A DNA stretch of 64,000 bases from Planctomycetota bacterium (GTDB lineage Bacteria; Planctomycetota; UBA1135; GCA-002686595). Below are positions 1 to 8,017 of the stretch, piece by piece. Made by a program: the position numbers and the translations under genes. The stretch spans positions 62,001 through 126,000 of the forward strand of contig JAQXEK010000058.1 of assembly GCA_029250885.1 (NCBI GenBank), written 5' to 3'. Numbering within the stretch: the first letter of the stretch is position 1; every line of letters starts with the position of its first letter. The notes beneath the pieces were generated by a model. It was not told the DNA's origin, did no database searches, and saw only the letters and a list, made by a program, of their open reading frames with translations.

Positions 1-471
1 GTGCCTCTGTTGATTCGCCTGCCTGACGGAACTCGCCAAAACGAACGTATCGACGGTATGGTCAGCCACGTGGACATCGTCCCGACCCTGCTTGACTACC
101 TTGGCAAGCCCGAGGACCCGAATCTACCGGGTTACTCCCTTTTGGGCGTCCGTCCCGCCGATGAGATCGTCGTAGCCGAGCGCCCGGCTACCCGCGTGAT
201 CCTGCACGGCAAGTACAAGCTAGTCACTAAGATCGACAAGCCAATGCGGGGTTTGATCTTTGATCTAGAGACAGACCCCCTTGAGAAGTCGCCCCTGACC
301 TTCAAGTCGGATCCCAAGAAGTTCCTGGAGGTCACTAAGCTCATTAGCGCAGCGACCGACAATCAAACAGCCAAATGGCACCAACCCGAGCCCGACTCCG
401 AAGCCGCGGAGTCCCCGCTAACGGAGCAGCAGCGAAGGGACCTAGCCAGTATCGGCTACACCGAAGACTAG
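1..471 (+). CDS. Sulfatase-superfamily protein, C-terminal part (5' end outside window)
   Basis: Only the last ~156 residues are in the window. The GTG at base 1 is almost certainly an internal valine (VPLLIRLP is the usual strand after the central sulfatase core), so the true start lies upstream. HVDIVPTLLDYLG is the typical C-terminal sulfatase motif, followed by the segment that reports substrate-specific text such as GLIFDLETDPLEK. It ends in ASIGYTED, an LxxLGY-like tail also seen in the two other sulfatase-like proteins of this window. It is convergent with the next gene, the two TAG stops lying 4 bases apart. The nucleophile region cannot be seen, so sulfatase versus phosphatase/phosphotransferase activity is open. 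Confidence 0.85.
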   Translation: MPLLIRLPDGTRQNERIDGMVSHVDIVPTLLDYLGKPEDPNLPGYSLLGVRPADEIVVAERPATRVILHGKYKLVTKIDKPMRGLIFDLETDPLEKSPLTFKSDPKKFLEVTKLISAATDNQTAKWHQPEPDSEAAESPLTEQQRRDLASIGYTED

Positions 472-475
472 CCTG

Positions 476-2704
476 CTAGAGGTAGCCCAGGCCCTCTAGA
501 CGCTCGGCTTCACTGGCGTCGACCTCGATCGCACCATCGCGTTGCCAGCGCTCGGCAGTGTCTATCAACAGGGTCTGCCAAGACTCGCGCTCGTGGCCGC
601 GCTCGGCAAAAATCTCGACCTTCTCGCCGGGGTCAAGGGCTACGTCAAACATCTCAAAGAGATTTTTGGCCGGTGTGTAAATCAGCTTGAGTTGATCATC
701 CCGACAAGCGTACTTGTCGGTCTTCGCTTCGGGCGCATGGGTCTCGGTAACGAGGATGCGCGCCTTGGCCTCAAGTAAGGACGTACCCATCTGCCCCGGT
801 AAGTCCGCCTGGCCAAGGATCTGGAGGATCGTCGGCACGACATCGATGTGCCGCACGAGCAGGTCCTTCTGCAGCTCAAGATCGTACTGCATGCCATCCC
901 ATGCCTCGCCTTTGGGAAGCTTCACAATCAGGGGGACATGGACCATTTCGTCGAAGAGCGTGTGGACATGGCCGATGCCGCCGCGCTCGAGGATCTCCTC
1001 GCCGTGATCGGATGTAAAGACGACCAGGCTGTTGTCCCATAGGTCCCTTTCCTTGAGCGACGCCACCAGGTCGCCGATAGCTTGATCCGCGCGGACAACC
1101 TCCTGCTGGTATCGATCCAGAACCTGCTCGCTGGGCGCAACGTCCGCAAGCCAGAATTTGAACTCGACGTTGCCGGCCTGGGGCAGGTCAATCTCGATCA
1201 CATAGCGCGGACCGGGCCTCCCCTTCTTGCCTACAACTAGAGTCGAATCGAGGGGCGAGCGCCTTGGGGTCACGCTCCTTAGTTGCACTGAACGCAAGGC
1301 AAAGTCCAGCTCGTCGCAGATGATCTCGATGCGATGCTGGCCCGCACTCAGCCGAGCCTCAATCTCCACATGGGGTCCGTCGCTTGGGTGGAAGCTCGCG
1401 ACTTGCTTTCCACCCAAGAGCACTTGCCCCGGGGCGTCACCGAAGACCTCCGCACGGTAGGGCTCGTGTGGATCGGCGAAGTGCGCAAACAGGAAGAACG
1501 GTTGCTCGCCCTCCAGATCGTCCAGGGCCGCCAGCATCAAGGGCACGCTCTCATCCCCATTCGCGTTGCCGCGCTTGTGCTGAAAGTGCTCGAAACCACG
1601 GTCTAGGCTTTGATTAGGCTCGGTTAGCCAGAGCGTCCCCAAGGATGCCACGGCACGCGTCTTGTAGCCCCCCCGCCCAAGCCAGTCCGACAAGAGCGGG
1701 AGCTCTTTTGGCACAACTTGGCCGTTGTTGACGATACCTGAGATGTGAGGGTAGCGTGAGGAGAACAGTGCTGTGTGGCTCGGCAGGGTCATCGGCGCAT
1801 GGCTAAAGCTCTTATCAAAACGCACGCCCTCCTTGACCAAAGCATCCAGCGCCGGGGTCGCTGTCCTGTCAATAATGTCATCGCGCAGGGTGTCCACGAT
1901 GACCACGACCACATTGGCCGGGCGCCAAGCGCCGTACAGCTGGGCTGTCGCCCCCTCCGCCCAACAGGTCACGATCACCTCGCGACCTGCCTGATCGCCT
2001 AGGTTCAACAAGGCCTCCTGTTCACCCCGCTGTTCAGCCACCAGCTCAAGGGTGTCAGCGTCCTGCACTAGCAGCTCCAGCCGGCCCTTGCCAGAAGCTG
2101 CAAGCTGGGCACCTGCGGGCAGGCGCATCATCGTGCTTCTTCCTGTCGCCGAACCCGCCCCCCGAATCTCCGCCGTGATGACACGTACATTCAAGCCACC
2201 CTTGGTCCCATCGATTCGAACCGTACGGAACTCTAGGCGATTCAAGCCGCGGTGCAGAAGTCCGCTGGGGACCTCGAAGGGGTAGCGCTGCCGCGTGCCC
2301 TTCAACTTGACCTCTCCAAGGGAGGTCCCGCCCAGCAAAACCTCAAAGCCCAAGCCACCGGACAATTTCCCCATGGCCTGCACCTCTAGCTCAAGGATCG
2401 ACCCTGCCCCATCGATGCTCGGCAACCAGAGCGATGACTTCGCATCGGAGATTAGCGCGCCGTCCCGAGCGGCCGGCCCCTTAGGTAGGGCACGCCAACC
2501 TTCGAGCAACAACGACCTGCACGCGGGCTGCCCAAGGTCCACGCGACCGCTCTGGAAGCTGCCGGATCCGAAGCGCTCTTCCAGGGAGACCGCCATGCCA
2601 GACGGTACGTCCGAGGAGCCACAGCTTCCGCCCGATAACAAGAGCGCGGCAATAGCCAAGAGCGGCAAGGCGACACGAAGAAGTGCAATAGGACGTGGAA
2701 TCAT
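476..2704 (-). CDS. Sulfatase-like lipoprotein with threonine in the nucleophile position
   Basis: A 742-residue lipoprotein. The start is set at the ATG that gives a lipoprotein signal (MIPRPIALLRVALP, lipobox LSGGSC); an upstream in-frame ATG at 2797 would add 31 residues that do not resemble a signal. Residues ~30-260 form a beta-rich, non-catalytic N-terminal domain. The alkaline-phosphatase-superfamily core begins at NVVVVIVDTLRDD (metal aspartates). The expected C/S-x-P-S-R nucleophile motif reads TLPSH with Thr306, so formylglycine formation is impossible by the known route. SDHGEE and HIDVVPTILQILG follow. About 120 residues are inserted between DPHEPY and RYQQEVVRAD and look like a second beta-sandwich. 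It ends in LEGLGYL. The substrate is unknown; threonine suggests phosphatase or phosphotransferase chemistry as an alternative to sulfatase. Confidence 0.85.
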   Translation of the reverse strand: MIPRPIALLRVALPLLAIAALLLSGGSCGSSDVPSGMAVSLEERFGSGSFQSGRVDLGQPACRSLLLEGWRALPKGPAARDGALISDAKSSLWLPSIDGAGSILELEVQAMGKLSGGLGFEVLLGGTSLGEVKLKGTRQRYPFEVPSGLLHRGLNRLEFRTVRIDGTKGGLNVRVITAEIRGAGSATGRSTMMRLPAGAQLAASGKGRLELLVQDADTLELVAEQRGEQEALLNLGDQAGREVIVTCWAEGATAQLYGAWRPANVVVVIVDTLRDDIIDRTATPALDALVKEGVRFDKSFSHAPMTLPSHTALFSSRYPHISGIVNNGQVVPKELPLLSDWLGRGGYKTRAVASLGTLWLTEPNQSLDRGFEHFQHKRGNANGDESVPLMLAALDDLEGEQPFFLFAHFADPHEPYRAEVFGDAPGQVLLGGKQVASFHPSDGPHVEIEARLSAGQHRIEIICDELDFALRSVQLRSVTPRRSPLDSTLVVGKKGRPGPRYVIEIDLPQAGNVEFKFWLADVAPSEQVLDRYQQEVVRADQAIGDLVASLKERDLWDNSLVVFTSDHGEEILERGGIGHVHTLFDEMVHVPLIVKLPKGEAWDGMQYDLELQKDLLVRHIDVVPTILQILGQADLPGQMGTSLLEAKARILVTETHAPEAKTDKYACRDDQLKLIYTPAKNLFEMFDVALDPGEKVEIFAERGHERESWQTLLIDTAERWQRDGAIEVDASEAERLEGLGYL

Positions 2705-2858
2705 GACAACATGATATTGGATGCAACCACAGGCCGTGTGCATTCCTTGTGAGTGAAACCAACTGGCCCCCTGCAGGCCAAGGGCAGCACGAAACACTGA
2801 AACAGGCCGTTGGGGCCACCCCTTGCTCAGGGAAGCCTACCGCCAGACCCGGCTCAGG

Positions 2859-3104
2859 CTAGCGATCCGAGACGCGAATGATGTCCACCGGACATCCTTC
2901 GGCCGCAGCCTCAAGCTCAGCTTGATCCATCGCGAGGCCCGTTGCTCGAAAGAAGACGCCCTCTTTCACGCTGTCCCGAAGCTGGGCCATACCGTCGTCG
3001 TCCATGTAGAAGTACTCGGGCGCCGTCTCTTCGCAGAGGCAGCAGCCGATGCATTCTGCGGCCTTGTGGCGGACCACAAGGTGAGCGCTAGAGCCGTTGC
3101 CCAT
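2859..3104 (-). CDS. Single-cluster ferredoxin
   Basis: An 81-residue ferredoxin. Cys18, Cys21 and Cys24 (with an extra Cys22) and Cys71 in GCPVDII give the pattern of small ferredoxins that bind one 4Fe-4S or 3Fe-4S cluster; the middle is acidic (YMDDDG), as is usual for electron carriers. Its ATG lies 2 bases after the stop of the U32-family gene, so the two are almost certainly co-transcribed and probably translationally coupled. From that I infer that it delivers electrons to, or helps maintain, the iron-sulfur U32 enzyme. The family assignment is secure, the partner is inferred. Confidence 0.85.
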   Translation of the reverse strand: MGNGSSAHLVVRHKAAECIGCCLCEETAPEYFYMDDDGMAQLRDSVKEGVFFRATGLAMDQAELEAAAEGCPVDIIRVSDR

Positions 3105-3106
3105 GG

Positions 3107-4414
3107 CTAGATCGGCGCGGCGGCCGGCTCGGCTGCGGGTGCCTTGTCCTCGGCGGGTGCCACGGGCGCCAGGTAATAGACCTGGTCGCCGCGGCGCGCC
3201 TCGCCGTCGTGGGGCAGGGTAAACTCGTCGCCCTTTACGACCTCGTCCGTGGGGAGCTGGCCTTCGGGCCTGGTCACCCGCAGCTCGCTCACGGTGCCGT
3301 TGACCGCGCCCGTGGTGTTGCCGATTAGGACGTAATCGTCCCCTACGGCGAGCTTGCCTGCGGAGCAGTCAACCTGCAGCACGCCGGCCTTGGCAAAGAC
3401 ATTGGTTACAGTTCCGACCTTGCGCTTCTGGCGCGTGGCCTTGGTGCCGTCGGCGGCGGACCAACCCTGCTTCTGGCCGAGGTAGTAGCCCGAGGAGAAA
3501 CCCCGGTTATAGACCTTCTCGAGGGAGGGCAGCAGCTCGGCCACGAGCTCTTGGTTGAAGGTGCCATCGGCCACTGCGTCGAGAGCCTTGCGGTAGGCGG
3601 CCGTCACGGCGCCCACGTAGTCAGGCGCCCGGCCGCGACCCTCAAGCTTGAACACCTGCACGCCCGAGTCGACCATCTGATCCACGAAGGGCAAGGTCAG
3701 GATGTCGTTCGGCGACATGATGTAGTTGTTGTCCACCATCAACTCGGCGCCGGTCTGTGCGTCCTTGACAATGTACTCCTTGCGGCAGTTCTGCTCGCAG
3801 GCGCCACGGTTGGCCGAGGCGTTGGACGTGTACAGAGACATGTTGCAGCGACCCGAGACCGCCACGCACAGGGCGCCGTGGGCAAAGGCCTCTAGCTCCA
3901 TCAGGCGACCGTCACGACCGCGAATATCCTCTTCCACGATCGCTTGGCGAACCGTCTTGATCATGGGTAAGCTCAGCTCGCGCGCCAGCACGATGCGATC
4001 GCAGTGAGCCGCGTAGAAGCGCACGGATTCCGAGTTCGAGATCGAGAGCTGGGTCGACAGGTGGATCTCCAATCCCAGCTCCTCGGCGATCATCACCGCG
4101 GCCATGTCCGACAGGATCACGGCGCTGATATCGTTGGCCTTGGCTTCCATTAAGAGCTCGCGGCACAAGCGCAGGTCGTGCTCGTATAGCAGGGTGTTTA
4201 GAGCAAGATAGCTCTTCACGCCCGCCTCTTTACAGATGCGGCAGATCTCCACCAGGTCCTCGCGCTCGAAGCTGCGCCGCGCACGCGCACGCATGTTTAG
4301 CTGGGCGAGTCCAAAGTAGACGGCGTCTGCGCCGTTGGCAATCGCGGCACTTAGGGAGGCGAGGCATCCAGCCGGCGCTAGAAGCTCGATTTCAGTCTTT
4401 TCTGGGGCATACAT
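3107..4414 (-). CDS. U32-family protein (YegQ/TrhP-RlhA type, probable prephenate-dependent RNA hydroxylation)
   Basis: A 435-residue member of 'peptidase family U32'. The family signature is complete: ELEAFAHGALCVAVSGRC with Cys183 and Cys190, followed by Cys206 and Cys210, the four cysteines expected to bind an iron-sulfur cluster. N-terminal IELLAPAG and GADAVYFGL are typical of the TIM-barrel part. A C-terminal beta domain (~330-415) and an Ala/Pro-rich tail end the protein. In E. coli, members of this family (RlhA, TrhP) hydroxylate 23S rRNA or tRNA and need prephenate. Here the gene is followed by a ferredoxin and is divergent from a chorismate mutase, the prephenate-forming enzyme, which strongly supports an RNA-hydroxylation role over protease activity. 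Which RNA is modified cannot be told from sequence. Confidence 0.9.
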   Translation of the reverse strand: MYAPEKTEIELLAPAGCLASLSAAIANGADAVYFGLAQLNMRARARRSFEREDLVEICRICKEAGVKSYLALNTLLYEHDLRLCRELLMEAKANDISAVILSDMAAVMIAEELGLEIHLSTQLSISNSESVRFYAAHCDRIVLARELSLPMIKTVRQAIVEEDIRGRDGRLMELEAFAHGALCVAVSGRCNMSLYTSNASANRGACEQNCRKEYIVKDAQTGAELMVDNNYIMSPNDILTLPFVDQMVDSGVQVFKLEGRGRAPDYVGAVTAAYRKALDAVADGTFNQELVAELLPSLEKVYNRGFSSGYYLGQKQGWSAADGTKATRQKRKVGTVTNVFAKAGVLQVDCSAGKLAVGDDYVLIGNTTGAVNGTVSELRVTRPEGQLPTDEVVKGDEFTLPHDGEARRGDQVYYLAPVAPAEDKAPAAEPAAAPI

Positions 4415-4542
4415 AAGAGAGCTATCCTACCACCATTTCCAGCTCGCTTGGCCCGCAACACGGCAGCTCCACAATTCCTTCGGTCCACCCAATGGCTTTA
4501 TGATTTCGCACCCCGAGGTCCCTTTCGCCTATCATCCAGCCC

Positions 4543-4983
4543 ATGATCCCATCCCCCCATTCCACTTGCCGCGGAGTTCGAGGCGCGACCCAAGTCGCCG
4601 CCGACACGGAGCCCGCAATCCTAAGCGCCACCGCCGAGCTCTTCCGGGCCCTGGTCGGCGCGAATGAGATCACGCCCGAGGATTTGGCCGCCATCGTCTT
4701 CACCATGACTCCGGACCTGACCTCGGCCTTCCCAGCCCAGGCCGCCTCTATGGCGAATTTCGAGTCCACGCCCAGGATCTGCGCCCAAGAGATCGACGTG
4801 CCCGGCAGCCTACCGCGGTGCCTGCGGCTCCTGTTGATCTGGAACGCCCCACAAGACGCGGCTCCAACGACACACCTGTATACCAACGGCGCGGAGGTCT
4901 TGTCCTTCCCGCCGAGCCATCTCGCTGAACTTGCCCAGGTCCTAGCCGGCGGCCCAAAGCCCGAATCCGACGCGGCACAGTAG
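4543..4983 (+). CDS. aroH: Chorismate mutase, AroH class
   Basis: A 146-residue monofunctional AroH-type (trimeric pseudo alpha/beta barrel) chorismate mutase converting chorismate to prephenate in the cytoplasm. The active-site residues known from Bacillus AroH are all visible: Arg13 in RGVRGAT, Cys80 and Glu83 in CAQEID, Arg95 in CLRLL, and Tyr113 in HLYTN. The residue matching Bacillus Arg63 is not arginine (AASMAN). The length fits the family with a slightly long C-terminus. It is divergent from the U32 gene with about 130 bases between the starts, so a shared promoter region is likely. It could serve Phe/Tyr synthesis, RNA modification, or both. Confidence 0.88.
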   Translation: MIPSPHSTCRGVRGATQVAADTEPAILSATAELFRALVGANEITPEDLAAIVFTMTPDLTSAFPAQAASMANFESTPRICAQEIDVPGSLPRCLRLLLIWNAPQDAAPTTHLYTNGAEVLSFPPSHLAELAQVLAGGPKPESDAAQ

Positions 4984-5008
4984 CTCCAAGAGCGCTCACG
5001 GCGTCTAC

Positions 5009-5074
5009 AAAAAAAAGACCGCCAGCCTGGTGAGACGCCTCCCTATTGGGAAGGCGAGGACCAGGCTGGCGGTC
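5009..5074 (-). terminator. Long hairpin terminator of the secreted-protein gene
   Basis: A perfect 15-base inverted repeat (left arm 5017-5031, right arm 5060-5074; GACCGCCAGCCTGGT) encloses a second imperfect stem GCCTCCC/GGGAAGGC. Read on the minus strand, the stem is followed by eight T (A-run 5009-5016), the classic rho-independent layout for the gene ending at 5126. It also lies just after aroH on the plus strand but lacks a T-run in that direction. Confidence 0.85.
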
Positions 5075-5125
5075 TCGAATCCAAGTAGCTCCCCCCGAAA
5101 GAAGGAGCGCTACTCAGAAGGCTGA

Positions 5126-6181
5126 CTAGCCACCAATCGTGCAGTCAAGGGCATTGGTCATCTCGATCACAGCGCCAACCGAAGCACCCTGGGTGCAGAT
5201 GGGCAGGCCCACCAGCGCGGGGTTAGCCGGGATCGGCAGAGCGAAAGCGGTGCCGGAAGCGGTGGTGAACTGAGCGCTGCCAGCGAACTGGCACAGCAAG
5301 CTACCGAAGCCCAGGGGAGCGTCGATGCCGGAGAGGGCCGAGATCAGGATGAAGTCCGTGACTCCACTGGTCGTGTTGGTGACGACGGGGCGCCAGAACT
5401 CGCCGGTGACGAAACGGCCGCCAGCGGTCAGGATACCCGTGTTCGGCGTAACCGAGTAACGGGGGGTCTGGATGCCGCAGGTGCCGGTCACGCCGAGGAC
5501 GTCGGTGAAGGTCTTGCCAACCACGAGGTTGTCCATACGAACGGTCTCGTTCATGTCAGAGTCCGACTGGCGCATGCCCACGAACTGAACAACCTTGCCG
5601 GGGTTGCCATCGGTGTCGCCGACGATGCTGGTGTCGGTCTCTAGGGCCGCATCGATCCAAAGCTCGGCCGTGTTGTTGTCCTGGTCGTAGCTTCCAATGG
5701 CGCGGTAGGTGGTGCCGTAGGTAAGGTCGGCGCCCCAGATTGCGTCTGCGGTAGAGTCGTCGCTGGAGATGCCAACGGTGTAGTCGCCGCCAAGTTGGCC
5801 GGGAACCACGTCTAAGCGCGCGGTGAAGCCGAATCCATCATCCTTGAAGTGGAAGAAGTACTCGTTGTCCGAGCCAGAGTAGGGCATACCGAGGTCGTCC
5901 ACCGAGAAGTCGACGCCAAAGTAGACGACGCCAGAGGTGATATCAAAACCAAGCCTTACATCTTCGGAGGGGGCGCCGTGGGTAACCACAGCTTGGCCAC
6001 CGGCGATGAGGAAGTCACCTGCGGTACCACTTTGGTTGGCCCAGGAGTTGTTTGGGACAATGCTGCTGTCCGCGTAGCTGAACGTGTCGCAGCGGAGGAC
6101 TTGAGCACCAGCGGTACTTGCGAAAGCGAAAGCGGCTGCACCGAGAAGGCCAGTCCGCAGGAGGGTCGAACCTGTTTTCAT
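5126..6181 (-). CDS. Secreted protein with LamG-like fold region and lineage-type C-terminal domain
   Basis: A 351-residue exported protein with a clear Sec signal peptide (MKTGSTLLRTGLLGAAAFAF, cleavage near AGA-Q). Residues ~30-225 are a beta-rich jelly-roll-like region (VVYFGVDFSVDD, DNEYFFHFKDDG, TAELWIDA), similar in flavour to LamG/concanavalin-type domains, but I cannot assign a family. The last ~110 residues start at TPNTGILTAGGRF and end in a block with IPANPALVGLPICTQGAS and TNALDCTIG; a similar block ends the matrixin near 56.5 kb. I infer a shared surface or sorting domain. The gene is monocistronic with a strong terminator. Function unknown. Confidence 0.75.
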   Translation of the reverse strand: MKTGSTLLRTGLLGAAAFAFASTAGAQVLRCDTFSYADSSIVPNNSWANQSGTAGDFLIAGGQAVVTHGAPSEDVRLGFDITSGVVYFGVDFSVDDLGMPYSGSDNEYFFHFKDDGFGFTARLDVVPGQLGGDYTVGISSDDSTADAIWGADLTYGTTYRAIGSYDQDNNTAELWIDAALETDTSIVGDTDGNPGKVVQFVGMRQSDSDMNETVRMDNLVVGKTFTDVLGVTGTCGIQTPRYSVTPNTGILTAGGRFVTGEFWRPVVTNTTSGVTDFILISALSGIDAPLGFGSLLCQFAGSAQFTTASGTAFALPIPANPALVGLPICTQGASVGAVIEMTNALDCTIGG

Positions 6182-6745
6182 TTTGGGTCTCTGAGTTAAA
6201 GGGGGCTGATGGGGTGAATCCCCAGTAGCTGGAGAATCGAAGATATAGGTGATCCTAACACAATCCGCCGAATCCCCTCACCCACCCGCAGAAATTGGCC
6301 AGACCTTCACAAGCTAAGTCACCCGGAATCGGGGCCTTAGACACATTGGTTTCCTTGCCGGAATAGGCTTGTTCTTGCCAAGAGTCGGTCCTGATTCCAT
6401 GAGCATGGGGCCAAGATCCGGGATTCCGTGGCCTTCTCGATCGAACCACGTCCCAAACCGGCATTCGGGACCGGGATTGCGCTATCGGGCCTAAGTACCC
6501 CCGATTTTCCCGCTCTAATTCTGAATCGCGACCCCCGAAATCAAGCGCTACTGCCTTCGCTGGCTCCCCAAGTCTAGTCGTTCTCCTCCCCTCGGAACTT
6601 ACGGGATGCCGAGATCCGGTCTGCAGAGTTGCGAGGCCCTCGCGTCCCCCTTTCCTGATCTATGGCGTAAGCCCTTGCCAAAGCGCAATGCCCCGCGATC
6701 TAAAAGCGGCTAGACTAAAGGGACTCAAGCCCCCTGCCGCTATCT
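6182..6745. other. 564-base gap between divergent genes, no convincing gene
   Basis: Leaders of two divergent genes lie here. A small palindrome GGGGTGAATCCCC near 6212-6224 falls in the 5' leader of the secreted-protein gene. A 69-codon minus-strand reading frame (6255-6464) has no recognisable features and no start context. No RNA gene or repeat was seen. Confidence 0.5.
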
Positions 6746-8017
6746 ATGGATCACGCCAAACTCACTGCCGCTAACCAAGCCGCTGCTATCCAGGCCGAGA
6801 CCGACGGAGACACCGTCGTGAACGCCTGGCCCCTCAAGCTCACCCTCGAGCTAACGGCCGACTGCAATCTACACTGCTTCATGTGCGACTGCGAGATGGC
6901 CAGGGATCGCTACCGGGCGAAGGGCTACAAGAAGTTCGCCCTTCCTGTGGAGATCTTCCGGCAGATCGCTGAGGCGTCCTTCTCCAAGATCAGCGTCATC
7001 AATCCGACCGTCGTGGGCGAGCCTTTGATGCTGCCATATTACGACGAGATGCTTGAAGCCTGTGCGCACTACAACGTGAAGCTCGACATCATCTCCAACG
7101 GCATGCTGCTCAAGGGCGAGCGAGCTCGCAAGCTGCTGCCCGTTTTGTCCGAACTCACGATCTCCTTTGACGGCGGCACCAAGGAAACCTTCGAGCACGT
7201 CCGTACCGGATCTACCTTCGAGACTGTCGTCGAGAACCTAAACAACTTCTCCAAGATGCGGGACGAGGCCGGACTCACGGAAACGGTCGGGCTCACGTTC
7301 AACACAACCATCCTGACAGAGAACCTCGAAGAGCTTCCGCGCATCATCGAGCTTGGCGCCGCGGCTAAGGTCGACGTGATCGACGGCGCGTTCATGTTGG
7401 TCTTCGCCGAGTCCCTGCGCCACTGCTCGCCCCTATCGGACCCCGTCCGCGCCAACCACTGGGTCGCCAAGGCTGAAAAGCGCGCCAAGGAGCTGGGCAT
7501 TCGTGTTTCCCTACCCAATCCCCTCCCCGAGGATGGGTCGGCCGATGTCCAAGTAGCCCAAAGCGACGCCGACTTTGGCGGCGTGGTCGAGGCCAACGGC
7601 GAGCAGCCTGCCGCACCTGCCGAGGTCGCCAACGGCTCCGCACCCCAGGCTGCCCCCGAAGATGAGGGCGAAGCCCCGGCCGGCTCTGCCGAACGCCTGC
7701 AGCGCGCCGCATCTAAGGGCGCAATGCCTGCGGACCGCGTACCCGCCGAGTGGGGCGGCAAGCTCTACTGCCGCTTCCCCTGGCGCGAGGCCTTTGTCGG
7801 CCAAGGTGGTGAGATCTCTCCGTGCTGTGCCCAAGGGCGCCCTGTCTTAGGCAACGCCTTCGAGCAGGACTTCGCTGAGATCTGGAATGGCAAGGACTAC
7901 CAAGCCCTGCGTAAGGGGCTCTGGGAAGGCAAGCCTTTGGATTACTGCAAGAACTGCACGTTCCTCCAGGAGTCAGGCGCTGTTCCCTATTCGAAAGATG
8001 CGTACATGAGGGACTAG
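6746..8017 (+). CDS. Radical SAM protein with SPASM domain
   Basis: A 423-residue radical SAM enzyme. The CxxxCxxC cluster motif is Cys40/Cys44/Cys47 (TADCNLHCFMC). The core TIM-barrel region runs to about residue 255. The C-terminal SPASM domain carries the auxiliary-cluster cysteines (LYCRFPW, ISPCCAQG, DYCKNCTF). Between the two lies an unusual Ala/Pro/Glu-rich stretch (~residues 280-325). SPASM enzymes modify ribosomal peptides or act on sugars or cofactors; no precursor peptide gene is visible next to it, so the substrate is open. Its TAG stop overlaps the stop of the convergent histidine kinase in the palindrome CTAG (8014-8017). Confidence 0.85.
   Translation: MDHAKLTAANQAAAIQAETDGDTVVNAWPLKLTLELTADCNLHCFMCDCEMARDRYRAKGYKKFALPVEIFRQIAEASFSKISVINPTVVGEPLMLPYYDEMLEACAHYNVKLDIISNGMLLKGERARKLLPVLSELTISFDGGTKETFEHVRTGSTFETVVENLNNFSKMRDEAGLTETVGLTFNTTILTENLEELPRIIELGAAAKVDVIDGAFMLVFAESLRHCSPLSDPVRANHWVAKAEKRAKELGIRVSLPNPLPEDGSADVQVAQSDADFGGVVEANGEQPAAPAEVANGSAPQAAPEDEGEAPAGSAERLQRAASKGAMPADRVPAEWGGKLYCRFPWREAFVGQGGEISPCCAQGRPVLGNAFEQDFAEIWNGKDYQALRKGLWEGKPLDYCKNCTFLQESGAVPYSKDAYMRD

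Noticed and set aside
4422-4886. 154-codon minus-strand frame opposite aroH
   Set aside because: AroH active-site residues are intact on the plus strand; the opposite frame matches nothing.
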